A DNA stretch of 64,000 nucleotides from Fistularia commersonii (Eukaryota > Chordata > Actinopteri > Syngnathiformes > Fistulariidae). The stretch covers positions 9,618,501-9,682,500 of the forward strand of contig JBBMNZ010000030.1 in assembly GCA_037954325.1 (NCBI GenBank), in the 5' to 3' direction. Both the position numbers and the translations under genes were made by a program. The notes under the pieces are model-generated. The model made no database searches and was not told the DNA's origin. It saw nothing but the letters and a program-made list of their open reading frames with translations. Positions 12,618 through 24,784 of this stretch are shown here, piece by piece (the first letter of the stretch is position 1; each line of letters starts with the position of its first letter).

Positions 12618-12812
12618 TTATTCCTTTTTAAGAACACAAAATGAACTCGGGTCAATACTGAGCTGGACGCTTATACGATCACTGATTACGATTCGGTCCA
12701 CATCGGCCATGACCTCCACCGGCCGGAAAGCTGGCGGCGGAACCGTGAAGGCCTCTACAGCCGTGTCGACAGTAAACACAATCTTCTGGATCGCGGGGTG
12801 TTTGATGTGCAT
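12618..12812 (-). other. Unassigned open reading frame (64 codons)
   Basis: Minus-strand frame from ATG at 12812 to a TAA at 12618-12620. The predicted peptide begins MHIKHPAIQK and ends with FCVLKKE. A stop lies a few codons upstream in frame, so a longer exon would need an acceptor near 12825-12832. GC-ending codons are frequent in the first two thirds. An AATAAA lies just after the stop on the same strand, overlapping it. I recognise no protein family; this could be a chance frame in a GC-rich non-coding block, a decayed gene, or a last exon. Confidence 0.15.
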
Positions 12813-12829
12813 CCTTGCTTGAAGAAGTT

Positions 12830-14439
12830 TTCAGTACATTTTTGTCAACATGTTGTTTTCGTGCCTTTGGATTGCCGTAAATTGGCAAATTAATATGTTA
12901 ATCCCGCGCCAGGGACTTCATGCTAAATGCAGAGATTAGCATGCAGGTGCACCTCTAATGGTCAACGATCAAATAAGTTGTAATACAACATTATATCAGA
13001 TTTGGGCAACAAATCTACAAAATAAAACGATATCTATGATATCTGACTGAACAAAGCACCTCGGCTAGCCAACCTCAGGTTCCCTGATGTCCCAACCAAC
13101 AAACAAAAAAGCTATTTTCTGCAAAGACAGACAACATCTGGCATCTCTGTTCACCATGATCAATCAATATAAATGTTTCTCCTGTATTAAAATTAACCGC
13201 TTTTGGGACAGAGAAGTTCAAAGAACTGTCCCGCTCAAATTTGGATGAAGGAGCTACCCTCCGGAGGAGGAATATTTTAGTTTTACATTTCCACAAGTAC
13301 TAAGGGTCTCTTAGTTAGGATGTAAGCTCGCTCCAAACTTATTTTGGCCAAAATGTTTACGTTTTGCTGCGAGATCGGGAAACCCCTCTGTGATAGAGCA
13401 GGTTGACCGGTGACCATGGTAGTTTTTAAAAGTGGCGCTCCACGGTCAGTAAGAAGTATCTGGTAATGGCCGTGGCTTATGAGTTCCACCAATCACCAAG
13501 CGCCAACATCATGTGTTCAAAAACCCTCCTAAGAAATGACAACTATGCTGTTCTAACGCACGGAGAAATGACCTAGTTCCTGAAAAAGGTTCTGCAAAAA
13601 GTTCTTTAAGCGCAAAACTGGCTAGTAATATAAGAGTTCTAGCCAAAGGGAGTGACCATACAACACAGGATTTCCTAACTTATGCTTGGAAATACGTTCT
13701 TCATCTACTGAGACACTCGGCATTGACGTAACACCACTGAGATCCCATCCCTGTTTTCACCCAACAGTGAACTTATACGTGGTATCATCTCGACCTCCGA
13801 TCGTGAAAAGAGCCAATAAGACGTCCCCGTTTTGTCCTTGCCATGTAAACCAAGAGAAACGAGAACGTTCTTCTGAGTTCCATGTTTCACCAGTGACCGC
13901 TATAAGAGTGGAATCCTGTCCAAACTTGTCGGAAATGAACGATCGGCATTGCACGTGCTCAGAAACAGCAACAACGGCGTGCGGGCGCGCGGGCGCGCGG
14001 GGGGGCAATAAACTCTGCTGCACTATTTATGCAAATTAAAAGGAAGACTACTACGCATCTGCCTCAAGATTCGATTGTCACGCGTAAAAAGGGCTGTGTG
14101 AAAGCACTCGCTCCTTCCATCGCGGCGTTGATATTTATTGTCCGCGGCGGGCGGATGACAGATTCCAGCTGTTCCAGCTGTCTGCAGACGCGGTGAAATG
14201 TGCTTCGGCACAACATCATGTCATCTGTCTGTATTTCGCCGCTTAGCTGTGATGAATACGAAAATGACACCCGCGAATAGCAAAGTGGACAGAAGAAGCG
14301 AAGAGCACAGCGGTACTCCAGTGCTTTAGTCTGGATTTTTATATGTTAAGGTGGTGAAACTAGCATTTGAACCCAGACCCGGAGTGTTCGGCTTCCGAGG
14401 TCCTCTTCTGAGGGGCCATCTTCCAATCTCCATCCGGAG
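12830..14439. other. Non-genic stretch, possible DNA-transposon debris
   Basis: No exon recognised. Phrases near 13575-13600 ('agttcctgaaaaaggttctg' followed by 'caaaaagttc') resemble the ends of certain fish DNA transposons, but no terminal inverted repeat pair could be delimited. An alternating G/C stretch lies at 13979-14006. Short minus-strand frames at 13075-13492 and 13705-14023 show no family signature. Confidence 0.3.
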
Positions 14440-14640
14440 GGGGGGACACCCTCTCTTTGTTTGAGAACAGGCTTAACCTTGCTTTTTTGAGAAAGCTTAA
14501 AGTAGGGTTGGCCGAGCCCTTAGTTGTGCAGCCACTCTGCTGAGGGATATCCCATAATGCACTGCTCTCATTCCTCCCACTCTTCCTATCCTGTCTGCAC
14601 GTACATACCTTCATCAGTGCATAATGGCGAGCTTATATCC
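14440..14640 (+). repeat. Repeat family 'GGGATATCCCATAATGCA', copy 1
   Basis: Shares with 31140-31314 (reverse) and 35340-35480 (forward) a 'gagaacaggcttaa' block, a 'tttgagaaagctta' block and the 'gggatatcccataatgca' core, followed by 'ctctcattc...cccactcttcc' and 'atcctgtctgcac'. No coding capacity is seen. The family is unclassified; it is defined here by the recurrence of these words. Confidence 0.65.
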
Positions 14641-17600
14641 CTTACCAAGTCCTTGAGCTTGCGTGATCCCACTGCCCATGCATCCGCCAATGTTTTTTCT
14701 TTTATTATCATTATTATTAATATTACTATTATAGCAATTATTGTACCATTTCCACTATTAGCATGTATCTGCTAGTGCTATTGTTACAATTAGTTTGAGA
14801 TCACTTGTGCTTGTCGTTCCACACCCCCATACCCTCCACTGTCACTTTCACCCTCGCTCTCTCTTTCTGCCCCAGCCAGTCAAGGCAGAAGGCCGTCCGC
14901 ATCTCTCCACGGGCAAAAGACGGTGATTCCTCGCCAAGTGGTTGCTCATGGGAGGGGGAGGGCGTTGTGTTTCTGTCAATCACTTTAAAAAAGTGGTGGT
15001 CCTGACCTGCTCTACATAAAACGTGTCATTTGGCACCATATAAATAAAATTTGACTTGATTTGGCTAAACCGCATACAATCTGCAAAGGTTGGCGAAGCA
15101 CACTGTCAGTGAATATCATCAGTACAAAAAGGCGGAATAAATGATAAATAATCAATTGAACGACATTGACTGTAACATACAGTCGGAAGATCCACCATCC
15201 TAAAAAAAAAACCTCGAGCTTTTAGCCCGCATAGGGAGCATGCTGGTGAAAATGAGTCTCAAAGTGAATGTATGTATTAGAAAATGTGTGTGTGTGTGTG
15301 TGTGTGCGCCTGTGTGTGTGTAATCTGGGTAGAAGGTTAGTTGAGTACAACAGATTGAAGCACTAACCAAAGCACTTAGATTTATTAAAAAAGGGCTGGA
15401 CCCGGAGCCCGTCCAACCCCTTACCCCCTTTTCTCTCTCATCGTCTATTGTTGTTGTCACTTTGCTTCTGTGCATACGTACGTATAGACCCCCCCCCCAC
15501 CCGACCCATCCGGCCTGATATTACATTTTTCACTAAAAACCCCGTCTCGGTCACCGCTGCCTCCCCAATAAGGGCTAAAGGGAGGAGGGGTCGACGGGAG
15601 GAAGGACGTGGTGTTCCTGAGGTAAATGGGGACCCCTGCCTGTCTTCCCTATCCATCCTCCCCTTTCCTTGCACCCCCCCACCCACGTTCATTACCATAA
15701 CTCTTGTCCGCTAAATTAAATTGGGGTGGGGGTCTAAATCCCCCCCAAAAAACAGGGCTGACCACCAGCCAAGGGGGACGGAAGAGTGGAGAGAGGAGAC
15801 AAAAGAGGTGGGATTCAATCTAAATAGCCCCCGCTTTTGTCATCTGACGTTATTAGCTAAATGTATCGGCAGCGGGAAGAGACACGTCGTCGAATACGTG
15901 GATTCATAAAGCGTTTCAGACTTGCAAAAAAAAAAAAAAAAAAAAAAAAAAGGCCACACAAAGGACACGGGATTCACTGCGGGCCATGGTGGTGGGCCTG
16001 GAATGCCTTCGCGGCGCGATTACATTAGGGCGGTGTGCATAAACATGCGCGCATGAGAGGCACCTGAGCAAACATGAGCACACACACGGGCACACAAAAC
16101 CCTGGACTGGTCTAGTTTAAATCTTCAGAAAAAAAGAGGCTTGTTTCATTATGTTTGCGAAGAAGCTCTGCTCCATCCAAACGAACACAGGAACACTTCT
16201 GTAGGCACTGATAATCATAGAGGACGATCGCACACACACACACACTCGCACACACACATATATGGAGGGTGGGTAATTTTTTTTGTCTCGCAGGTGTGTA
16301 TGGCGTGGAGAAAAAGTGACCGGCCCATTCCGGCGTAAGCCGGTGGATAAAGATGGTTGTGGGCCGGAGACATACAGATGACATACCGGTGGCGATCCGG
16401 GATTAGGAGTATAAGACGATTATCATTTTTTTTTATATATTTATTTTTTTCTAGCTATAGCTGTGGAATTTATGAGTTAACGTCTTAATCCAGAGGGCGT
16501 ATTGGGTTTTGGGAGGAGGAAAGAATCCGATTCACCTGGAAATTAAAGTGAACAAGCGATGTCGGCGGTTGGCGAACGAACTGTTAAAACGGATGTAACG
16601 AATCGCTTATCCAGTTCCCGTTAAACAGATGATTCGTTTCTTTTTTCGTGGACATAATAATTGTATAAAACCGAAAAGTAAAGCAAGAGTGACCTCACAC
16701 CATCTGCTAATTAGCAGGGTCGCCTGTAGGCATTCACTGCCGCTCCAGGTCTTTCCTTTGTGCCGCCTCCTCTCACCGGCCAAAACACATCCGGAGGCAC
16801 GCTGGGTATTAGAATGATGGAGGGAGCGAGGAGGAGTGGGGATAAGAGTCGCGTGACAAAAAGGAATGCGAGCCGCGGGACGAATGAATGGGCGCTGGGG
16901 TTCTTTATGGCATTTATATGCGCCGGGGACAAAAGCCTATCGGCGAACACCTTGTTGGATAAAGGGGCAGCGCATGCTGAGTGCATTCGATTAGGGGTGC
17001 GCATTGGTGTTAAACCAAAAAAAAAAGGGTCCCCTCCTGTGCCCGGGATTCATTATTTATTGGCGGTGTAAAATGGACATTGGGCTGAATATACACCCAC
17101 AAGTACCGGGACCAGCCATCAGGGAAACATCCATTTTTACACACACACACACATACACACACTATAGCTCAGTAAGTACATTGCTTCCTGAAGTTCAAAC
17201 ACACACACACATGCACAAACATACCAGAAATGCACTAACAAATGGCAGAGGATACACACAAACATACACTATGATTGGCAATTACATACCCAAAGAAAGC
17301 AAGATATAGAGCAGTCAAATATAACCTGAGTACAGCCAATTTAGCCCCTAATGGTTTTTGCGGCCATCAAGGGCACAGGACTAAGATGACTGTCCAACGG
17401 TGGGCGCACAAGTGTGTTTGTTTGTCTGTGTGTGGCGGAGGACAGTGTTTACCTAGATACCTTTCCTCCTATATGTGTCTAATGGCCTATGAACGTTTCC
17501 ACGGTAACAATGATGGTTTGAACTGGTTGGGTGGGCCGAAATAAGGGGCAGCATCGGAGGGGAAGCAGAGTTCAGGAGACCATATTTGGTTAGAAATGTT

Positions 17601-17869
17601 TTTTTTGCTTTGTTGTTTTTTTTTTTTTTTATATATCATATGTGCACAGCAGGTGATATCCATGATGTGAAATTGCTTTTTATTATTGACGTGTGAAAAA
17701 AATAAACAGGTGCGCGTTTGCGTGTCGACACAGATTGTTGCATGCATGTTACTATGTAATACACAATGCGAAGCATGAACTCCTCTTCGCACGTTCACTT
17801 ATTAAAGATAAACGGCTGTTAACATGCAGTAGGTTCCTATGTGCCCCTGTGGGAATGAGACTGAATTGC
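14641..17869. other. Non-genic stretch with a candidate regulatory block
   Basis: No exon recognised. Contents: (ATT)n-like sequence 14702-14745; a 'cataaataaaatttgacttg'-like LINE tail near 15040-15060; (TG)n about 15285-15320; an A run of about 26 at 15926-15951; (CA)n about 16213-16258, 17140-17162 and 17198-17212; and a T run near 17617-17630. The block 16540-17060 is repeat-free, GC-balanced and of high complexity, ending near an A run at 17017-17026, and is a candidate conserved non-coding element. Confidence 0.4.
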
Positions 17870-17998
17870 TGTTTGTCTCTATTTGTGGCCCTGTGATCGA
17901 CTGGCAATCGGTCCAGGGTGCACTACGCCTCTCGCCCAATGCCGGCTAGCAAATCATCCATTTATTTACAAATAAATGAATGGATGAATGTATAGATG
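17870..17998 (+). repeat. SINE-like dispersed fish repeat, 3' fragment
   Basis: Contains 'tgtggccctgtgatcgactg', 'ggtccagggtgcactac', 'gcctctcgcccaatgccggc' and a degenerate 'aatgaatggatgaatg' tail. Confidence 0.75.
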
Positions 17999-18125
17999 CT
18001 TTTTTACAAGTTAAGGCACGCACGGACGGGGAAGGTCAAGCCTCTGCTGGTGAAGGAGATGGCGTTGGTGAACTTAAACGTGAGTCGTCACACCGAAGGC
18101 GACAAACCCCGTTAACTTGTACGTC

Positions 18126-18700
18126 CAGTAGAACCTTGGCTTAGGAATTTAATTCATTCTTTGATTCAATTCGTGAACCGAAATGTTCAAGAATCGAATC
18201 AACTACCACTGAAATCAACGTGAATCCCATCAATCCCTTCACCAGCCCGGAAAAACACACCGTATTCTTTTGAAACTTTCTGGATGGGTTCATTTGTGGC
18301 AAAAAGAGAGGAATAGAATTAACACAGAGAAGAATTAAAGATAACATAAATTATTGCTGTGTTTCTGGTGTTCCTTCTCTTCGTGCCAGCACTTGTACTC
18401 AGCATTTCCTTCACTAAATCAGCAAAAGTAAAGGCTTCTATCATCAGCAAGTTGTCTTTCATTAATCCGAACCAACTTAAATAACTTTTCTCCATTAACG
18501 CAGTCACCCCTTTAGCCACAAGCCCATCTTTAGCACATCCTTGTTCTTCAGGATTGTACAGATGGTTGACTTAGCCACGTCAATGAGCTCTGCAAGAATA
18601 CCTCTTTCACATTTAGTTACTATTTCCTCCTTCCAATTGACTGAAATTTTTAACTTCTTCCTTACACTACAATCACAAGCAAAAAGTTAAAAAATAAGTC
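18126..18700 (-). mobile_element. Decayed pogo/Tigger-like transposon (Tc1/mariner superfamily)
   Basis: The left end (18126 onward, 'cagtagaaccttggcttagg') resembles the 'cag-rnaacctcgnctta' terminal repeat of fish pogo/Tigger-type elements. On the minus strand, about 18642-18512 encodes a helix-turn-helix segment including IDVAKSTICTILKNKD, the signature of the N-terminal CENP-B/psq domain of Tigger transposases. The frame then breaks (TGA), and a shifted frame continues with VAKGVTALMEKSYLSWFGL. Most of the DDE catalytic domain is absent, so this is an internally deleted, inactive copy. The right end could not be placed exactly. Confidence 0.65.
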
Positions 18701-18878
18701 GAGGAGGTCACAGTCCTGATTAACAGCATTACTGTAAGTAAACAATAATTCTTTCTGAAGAAAAAGCCTGGGCGTGAGGTGAACTCCGAGAACGTTGAAG
18801 GTCGTCACAAGGTTGAATGACCCGGCGAGTCTACGATGACAGCGTTATGGGTGAGGACTATCCCCCGTGCACACGTGT

Positions 18879-18914
<36 letters not shown>

Positions 18915-19838
18915 GTTTTAATCACAGCACGGATGTTTCGGTCTTTGCGCACTCATGTGTTTGTGGAAAAAAAAAACACGTTCACACTTTAATGTGTGCA
19001 TGCATGTGTTTCACAGACCAATTACACAACAGATACATTCTCAGATAATGTGTGTGTGTGTGTGTGTGTGTGTGTGTCTGTGTGCATGCGCGGAGCCCAG
19101 TGTGGGGGTGAGGCAGCTTAACGCAATAAAGCATGTTGTATTGACATCTGTGTTGTGTCTATTGATTCCCCATTATGGAGCTAACAAACCCGCCTGGACG
19201 CTTTGTCATTCGCAATCACGTTAGCACTGGGACTCACCAGCATCGCTGCCCCTTTTAAAATCTGATCCATACACACGTGCGCGTGCCGCGTAAAACTCAC
19301 AATCATTCAGGTGTCTTCCCGTGCAGACATATTGTCCCTTTCTTGCATTCCCACACGTTCAAGGCGATCATTTATGTCACAAAACACGCATTCGCACGCA
19401 ACCGGTCTCTTTACGCACAACTGTAAATTCTAATGGGCACATAAACAATCCCCCCGCCCAGCAACAAACACACACACACACACACACAAACACAAACACA
19501 CACACACGATTGCAGTGAAGGGAGAGTAGTCAATGCAGGCTAATCAATAACTGTGGAAGGTTAAAACCAATCACACACTGGGCAGCTATGAGCTGCTTGT
19601 GGTTTCCAGATAAACCACGCACGCCACAAAGATCCATAACTGACCTAAACGTGCAATTATTGAATCATCAACCTGTCTGCACGCTCGCACGTGCACATGA
19701 ATGTACACACACGGCTTGCACAGTGTTTACTGTCTCGTCATGGCTGGAATAATTTGCACAACGCAACTGCCAACTGCTTGATATAGCCGAGGCTCCTACT
19801 TTAAAACATCTCATCTTTCCATGCGCACACACACACGT

Positions 19839-19884
<46 letters not shown>

Positions 19885-20679
19885 AACCTCTCTGTTTGGG
19901 CCCAATTGGTTTGCAGCCCAGACACTGGAAAACTCACTTCCGGGTCACCACAAGTGAATTATGTCTAGGACAGCTACTGAGCAGCACAGAGTGCACATAG
20001 TGTGTGTATGTGTGTATATGTATATGTGTGTGTGTGTGTATGTGTGTGTGTTACACAGCGCGTGTGGGCGGTGCGGCTTTGCTCTTTGAACTCTTAAAAC
20101 AGAAAGTTTTCTGAACAATGGAAGGGGGTAGACATTGCCTCGTGTTGCGCCAATAATTTCGACTTTGCTACCGGAGGACGTTTCGTATTCTATTTTATTT
20201 GTGTTTTTGTTTTTTCCGTGGTTCAAACGCCAACCCCTGGGTCAATTATTTGTCTTGTTTTGCATCATCGCCATCTTTCAGAATTGCTTTTATAAAAAAA
20301 AAAAAGGGCGGTACAAGAAGAACAGAGAACAATCAGATTGGGGATAAGAGGCCTCCATAAATAAAGCATCCTCAGTGCAGACACGTGCCTCCTCTCTGGA
20401 GGATTTTACAGCGTTGTAAAGAAAATAAAATTTTAAAAAAGAGCATTCAAGATTTGCTTTGTTTTGGTGTAGCGGAAGAGAGGGGGGAACAGCGGTGACG
20501 GCGGCGGCAGACTCAGGTCCCTCCCCAATTCGGACGGGACTCCGAGCGATACACGCTTTCTTTAAAGTCTCTGTCGCAAAAGATCTGAGGCGGGAAAATG
20601 AGCGGAAAAAACGTCAGTCGAGTGAGTGAGTGATATCCCGTCAGAAGTTGCACCCACTGTCCGAAAAAATGCAGGAGGT
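18701..20679. other. Non-genic stretch dominated by (CA)n/(TG)n
   Basis: No exon recognised. (TG)n lies at about 18881-18912 and 19050-19077, (CA)n at about 19470-19508, a long (CA)n with short CGTG interruptions at 19823-19882, and (TG)n at about 20000-20052. An A run lies at 20295-20306. Confidence 0.5.
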
Positions 20680-20862
20680 TCATTACGGAGACACTAAATT
20701 GCATAGAATGCATGGAATGAATGGTCGCATGTCTCTGTATGTGGCCCTGTGATTGGTCCAAAGTGAATCCCACTTCTCGTCCAATGACGGCTGAGACAGG
20801 TTCCGGTCCCCCCTCAAAACCCCGAGAACAAGAATAGATAATAAATGGATGAATTCATGAAA
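20680..20862 (+). repeat. SINE-like dispersed fish repeat, 3' part
   Basis: Contains 'ggagacactaaattgc', 'tgtggccctgtgattggtcc', 'cttctcgtccaatgacggct' and 'gagacaggttccgg', and ends in 'aatggatgaattcatga'. Confidence 0.75.
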
Positions 20863-21044
20863 CATGACCATGTGAATCTGCAGATAAAGAACTTTCATTT
20901 AAAACCACAAGAATCTATAAAATCACTACAACAAAGGCCGGAGGGCATTTCTTCTTCTTCTCTTACCGAATCACAACATCATAACAGTGTCCGGAAAAAG
21001 CGACGAAAAACTACCGCCGGCTTTGTCAAAGGGGAAACTATATG

Positions 21045-21750
21045 ACTTGTGAATGAGAGGATGAATATTTGTGTGTCTCTAAGTGAGATGTGAATGGTTG
21101 CATGTCTATATAATATGTGAAGTCAAAGTCCACTTTATTGTCAATACTGCCATACGTTCACACATTCAAAGCAATGAAATAGAGTTACTCTTAAGACCCA
21201 CGGTGCAAAAGTACAAACAATTATAAATAATTTGTCACAGAAAACAACAATGAGTTATGCTGTGGGGGTTATGGTTAAAGTGCAATTTTCTTTTGATTTG
21301 TTATTAAAGTGACAGTAGTACTAAGGTGCAGTTGCAAGAAAAAGAAAAGTGATAGCAGTATCAAAGTGCATTTTGTATATACATCGCAATTTCTAAAGAG
21401 CCGGTGTGTGGTGTTGAAATATGTTGAATAGGATGTGATTCTACACAATATGTATCAAAATCACCGATCTACAGCTGTAACTTCAGAAGTTACAGCAATT
21501 CAAAGGTGTTTATCTCACCAAGTTGAAGGTGAATGAGAGGCTGAATAGTTTCGTGTCTGTAAGTGAGATGTGAGATGTGAATGGTTATACAGTATGTCTT
21601 TATGAAGTGTGAATGAAAGGGTGAATGCTTGTGTGTCTCTATATAAATTTAATATGAGAAAGTGATGCCCATACAAATTTAAATAGGGGAATGAACGTCT
21701 GCATGTCTCTGTATGAAGTGTGAGTGAGAGGGTGAACGGCTGCGTGTCTC
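21045..21750 (+). repeat. Locally amplified internal module of the SINE-like repeat
   Basis: About six to seven degenerate units of roughly 36-42 bp of the form 'gtgtgaatgagagggtgaatg' followed by 'gttgtgtgtctctatat', spread over 21045-21120 and 21530-21750. The two blocks are separated by a LINE-like insertion. Units are diverged from one another, as in an old minisatellite-like expansion of the module inside a SINE-like copy. Confidence 0.6.
21121..21500 (-). mobile_element. LINE-like 3' end fragment inserted in the module array
   Basis: Begins with 'gtcaaagtccactttattgt', a reversed retroposon tail of the kind common in fish LINEs ('acaataaag' on the minus strand), and continues with AT-rich sequence having several 'aagtgca' phrases. 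It interrupts the repeat units at 21120. No reverse transcriptase sequence remains. An 11-bp inverted repeat with a 1-nt spacer lies at 21474-21496. Confidence 0.5.
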
Positions 21751-24700
21751 AAAACATCCTCGGAGAAGAAAGGCCGTCCGTAAAAGTGATTCACACAATT
21801 AGAAACCATCCCCGCCTGATTAAAAGAGCAAAATGTTTCCATTGTCAGATAACACAGTGGATCCGTTGAGCGTCTGCGGCACGGCGGCGGCGGTGCGTCT
21901 CGGGGACGGCGGCTGAGACTCTCCACGCCGGAGCGTTAAAGAGCCGAGCCGACAAAAACCCATAAGCCGTCACTTTAGATCCACTGTAGAGCCACTGTCT
22001 GCTAGCGTCTGCTGTTTAGGACCGTTGTCTCTCCCCCCCGCCGCCCCACCCCGCACCCACCTCCTCTTAAACTTTTGCCATCCCATCTTTGCTCGCACCA
22101 ACGCAAACACACACACACACACAGGTCCGGGCAATCATACACATGCACACCTTGGTCAAAGGCGCAGATCAGAGGGAGACAGAAATGTGGGTAACAGACT
22201 TAGCTAAAGTGGCTTATGGGGCCCGGCGAAACCGCAGCAGGCAAATCCAATTCAACCCCCCCCTCCCCCCCCATCCACGGGGGAGTGAGGAGACCCGGAG
22301 AGATAGAGGGGGAGAGGAAGAGAGAGGGAGTTTGTATTTCTTCCTGGAAAAAAAAAAAAAAAAAAAGGTGGTGTGTGTGTGTGTGTGTGGGGGGGGGGGG
22401 GTTGCTTTCGTGTCAAGTGAATACTTCACAGAAAATGAGAGGGAGAATGAGAAACACAGGATTCTGACTTTCTTTCTCTCCGGAGATTAGGGATGAAAGA
22501 CGTCGGAGACGGGGGGGGGGGGGAGGAGGAGGGAGGGGGGACAGGAGAGCAGGGATGAGCGTTGGCCTTTTGCTCTTCCTGTGCAGTTTTTATTTCTCTC
22601 GCGTGTATTGGCTGCTTATCACGCCAACATGTTTAAATGAAAAAAAAAAAAAAAAGAAAGAAAAAATAAAAAGAAGCCTGCGCGGGCACTTTGACCCTGC
22701 GGTTCTCCCAAAGGGGGGGGGGGGGGGGGGGGGGGGCAGACTAGACCTGTACGTCGTACGTCTCACTCATTTATTAACACATTCAGCCGTGAAGATGATG
22801 ATAATTGGCGATGTTTATTACGACGCTTATAAGCTAACTCCTCTGCCGATGAGTCATATCTTTCATTCGTTGCTCACCTCTCCCTCAGCCGCCGTGTTTT
22901 TAATTTCTTAAAGGACCCTCAGACAAAGTGACCCCCCCCGAAACAGAAGCCGGGAGTTATACGTCGCCTGTCAGGCCTCCGGAGGCGGCGCTCATTAAAC
23001 CCCGAACCGTTTTTCTCCCCCTGACACCTCCTCCTTAAGGTGATCTCCGAAATGACGCTACCCTCTCACCGTCTGCCACCCGTAATATCTGCCCGGATGG
23101 ATCGGGGCAGCGGGGACGGTGATGGGTGATGACCTGTCGCTTCACTATAACACGCGTGCACACACACACACATATACAGATGACGGCTCACGTTTAAGCA
23201 AACGCCGTCGCTTTGACGCCATGTGAGGTTTTTAAACAAGGCGGAGCTCAGGGTGTTCATTTCATATCGGGGCGAACTTTGACCTCCGGCGGTTCGGTGC
23301 CGAGGGAGGCGGACAAGGAATCGGGTGCGACGAGATGTCGTTTATCTCATTCATAATTTGTGCGACGTACACTCGCGCGGTCTCGGATTGTGCGTATCTG
23401 TAAGATCTACCATTGAAATAACATCATATATATATAGAGAGAGATAATAAATGAAATGCATTTTTCAAACAAAAGCAAGGACACTGCAGGACAAACATCC
23501 CATTAAGCTCCACGTCCCTTCGGGCACAACATATAATAGGAACATTACAGCGAGTATTACACCCTTTCAGAGACACTTAGGGTATAACATAGTAATTACA
23601 GTCTATTAACACGAGGCATGATCAGATCATTATGGTAATAAGTATTGATTGACAAATCCATCGCGCGGCCGTTTGGTTACAGGCCAATTACCGAGAAGGA
23701 CGCAAGAGACCGCAACAGCAGTCGCCACGTCTGTGTTTAAAATGACCGATAAATACGGGGATATTTATTTTATTTGACTTTTTTTTCAAATTTTAGTCTA
23801 TTTTCACCATCTCACAGAGCAGGCAAAGTTATACCATGACCACACTTCTGCCCCCCGTCCCTTCCACACACACACACACACACACAACAGTGTGTCAGGG
23901 ATCAATACTAATCAATAGATGACTATGAATAAACCCCCACCACCACCTCCGCCTCCACCTCACAGTCCTAACCTGGCCGGAAAGGGGCCGGAGGCTGGGA
24001 GAGGAGACGGACGGGCTGGAGAAACCAGACGGAGGGATTTACCTGGGGGGTGTTTAGGGAAGAAGATGGAAGAGGGGGGGGCGAGGATGCGAACGCATTT
24101 CGGGAAGCACGTGTTTGGGAATCGGGTGAGTATCGATCAAACTATATTTCAATCAGATTCCTTTCGGTGGGAAAAGGTGGAGGGGTCGAATTAAGAATCC
24201 GCTGCACAGGAAAGGGATTATGATTTTGTGGGTGACACCCTGTTTCACCATTTCTTATCAGAGCAAAGGATTGAAATACAAAAGTTGTCCAAAAAAGGTG
24301 TGTGTCACCCCTCCCCCCCCTCCCCGCCTCCTCCTCCTCCAACTGTAGAAATGCAAAATTTTTATAATAACAAAAAGACTTGTCAAGAGGTTCTTCTGCG
24401 CATTTGGAAACTTAAATATGACTGAATCAAGTTCGTCTGGAAACACAAAAATGGGTGAAGGCAAAAGTTGCAGTGATGATATGGGAAGACGTGGATTAAC
24501 ATTCATAAATATACAGTATATATATATGTGGGTGTGTGTGCGTGTGTGTAGAGGAAATCACTGGGTTTTCGCTGTAACAGTCGCTCAGGACGTGTTCCTT
24601 TTGCAGTCGCCTCTTGCGGGAGGGGGGGTCAAAATCGTTATTACAATGTAACAAAGAGGGTTATTACAATGTAATAACAGGTGATTATTTAATAACTCTT

Positions 24701-24784
24701 TTTTTTCTATTTTTGGCGGATTGGGAGGGAGGGAGGTTAAAAAATAAAAAATAAAGAAGAGGTGAGGGGGCTGGGTTGTCTTAC
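21751..24784. other. Non-genic stretch with homopurine runs and a candidate regulatory block
   Basis: No exon recognised. Contents: (CA)n 22108-22123; A run about 22348-22366; (TG)n about 22370-22388 followed by a G run; G runs near 22510-22523 and 22713-22736; (CA)n about 23159-23172 and 23867-23885; and a TA run 23426-23437. The block about 23400-23770 is repeat-poor with TAAT/ATTA motifs and resembles regulatory DNA. Confidence 0.4.
22713..22736 (+). repeat. G24 homopolymer
   Basis: An uninterrupted run of 24 G. Other G runs lie within 350 bp (about 22389-22401 and 22510-22523). G-quadruplex formation is plausible. Run length in an assembly is also prone to error. Confidence 0.9.

Noticed and set aside
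21045..21750. CRISPR-like spacing of ~40-bp repeated units
   Set aside because: Units are diverged, directly abutting and part of a eukaryotic dispersed repeat; there are no unique equal-length spacers or cas genes.
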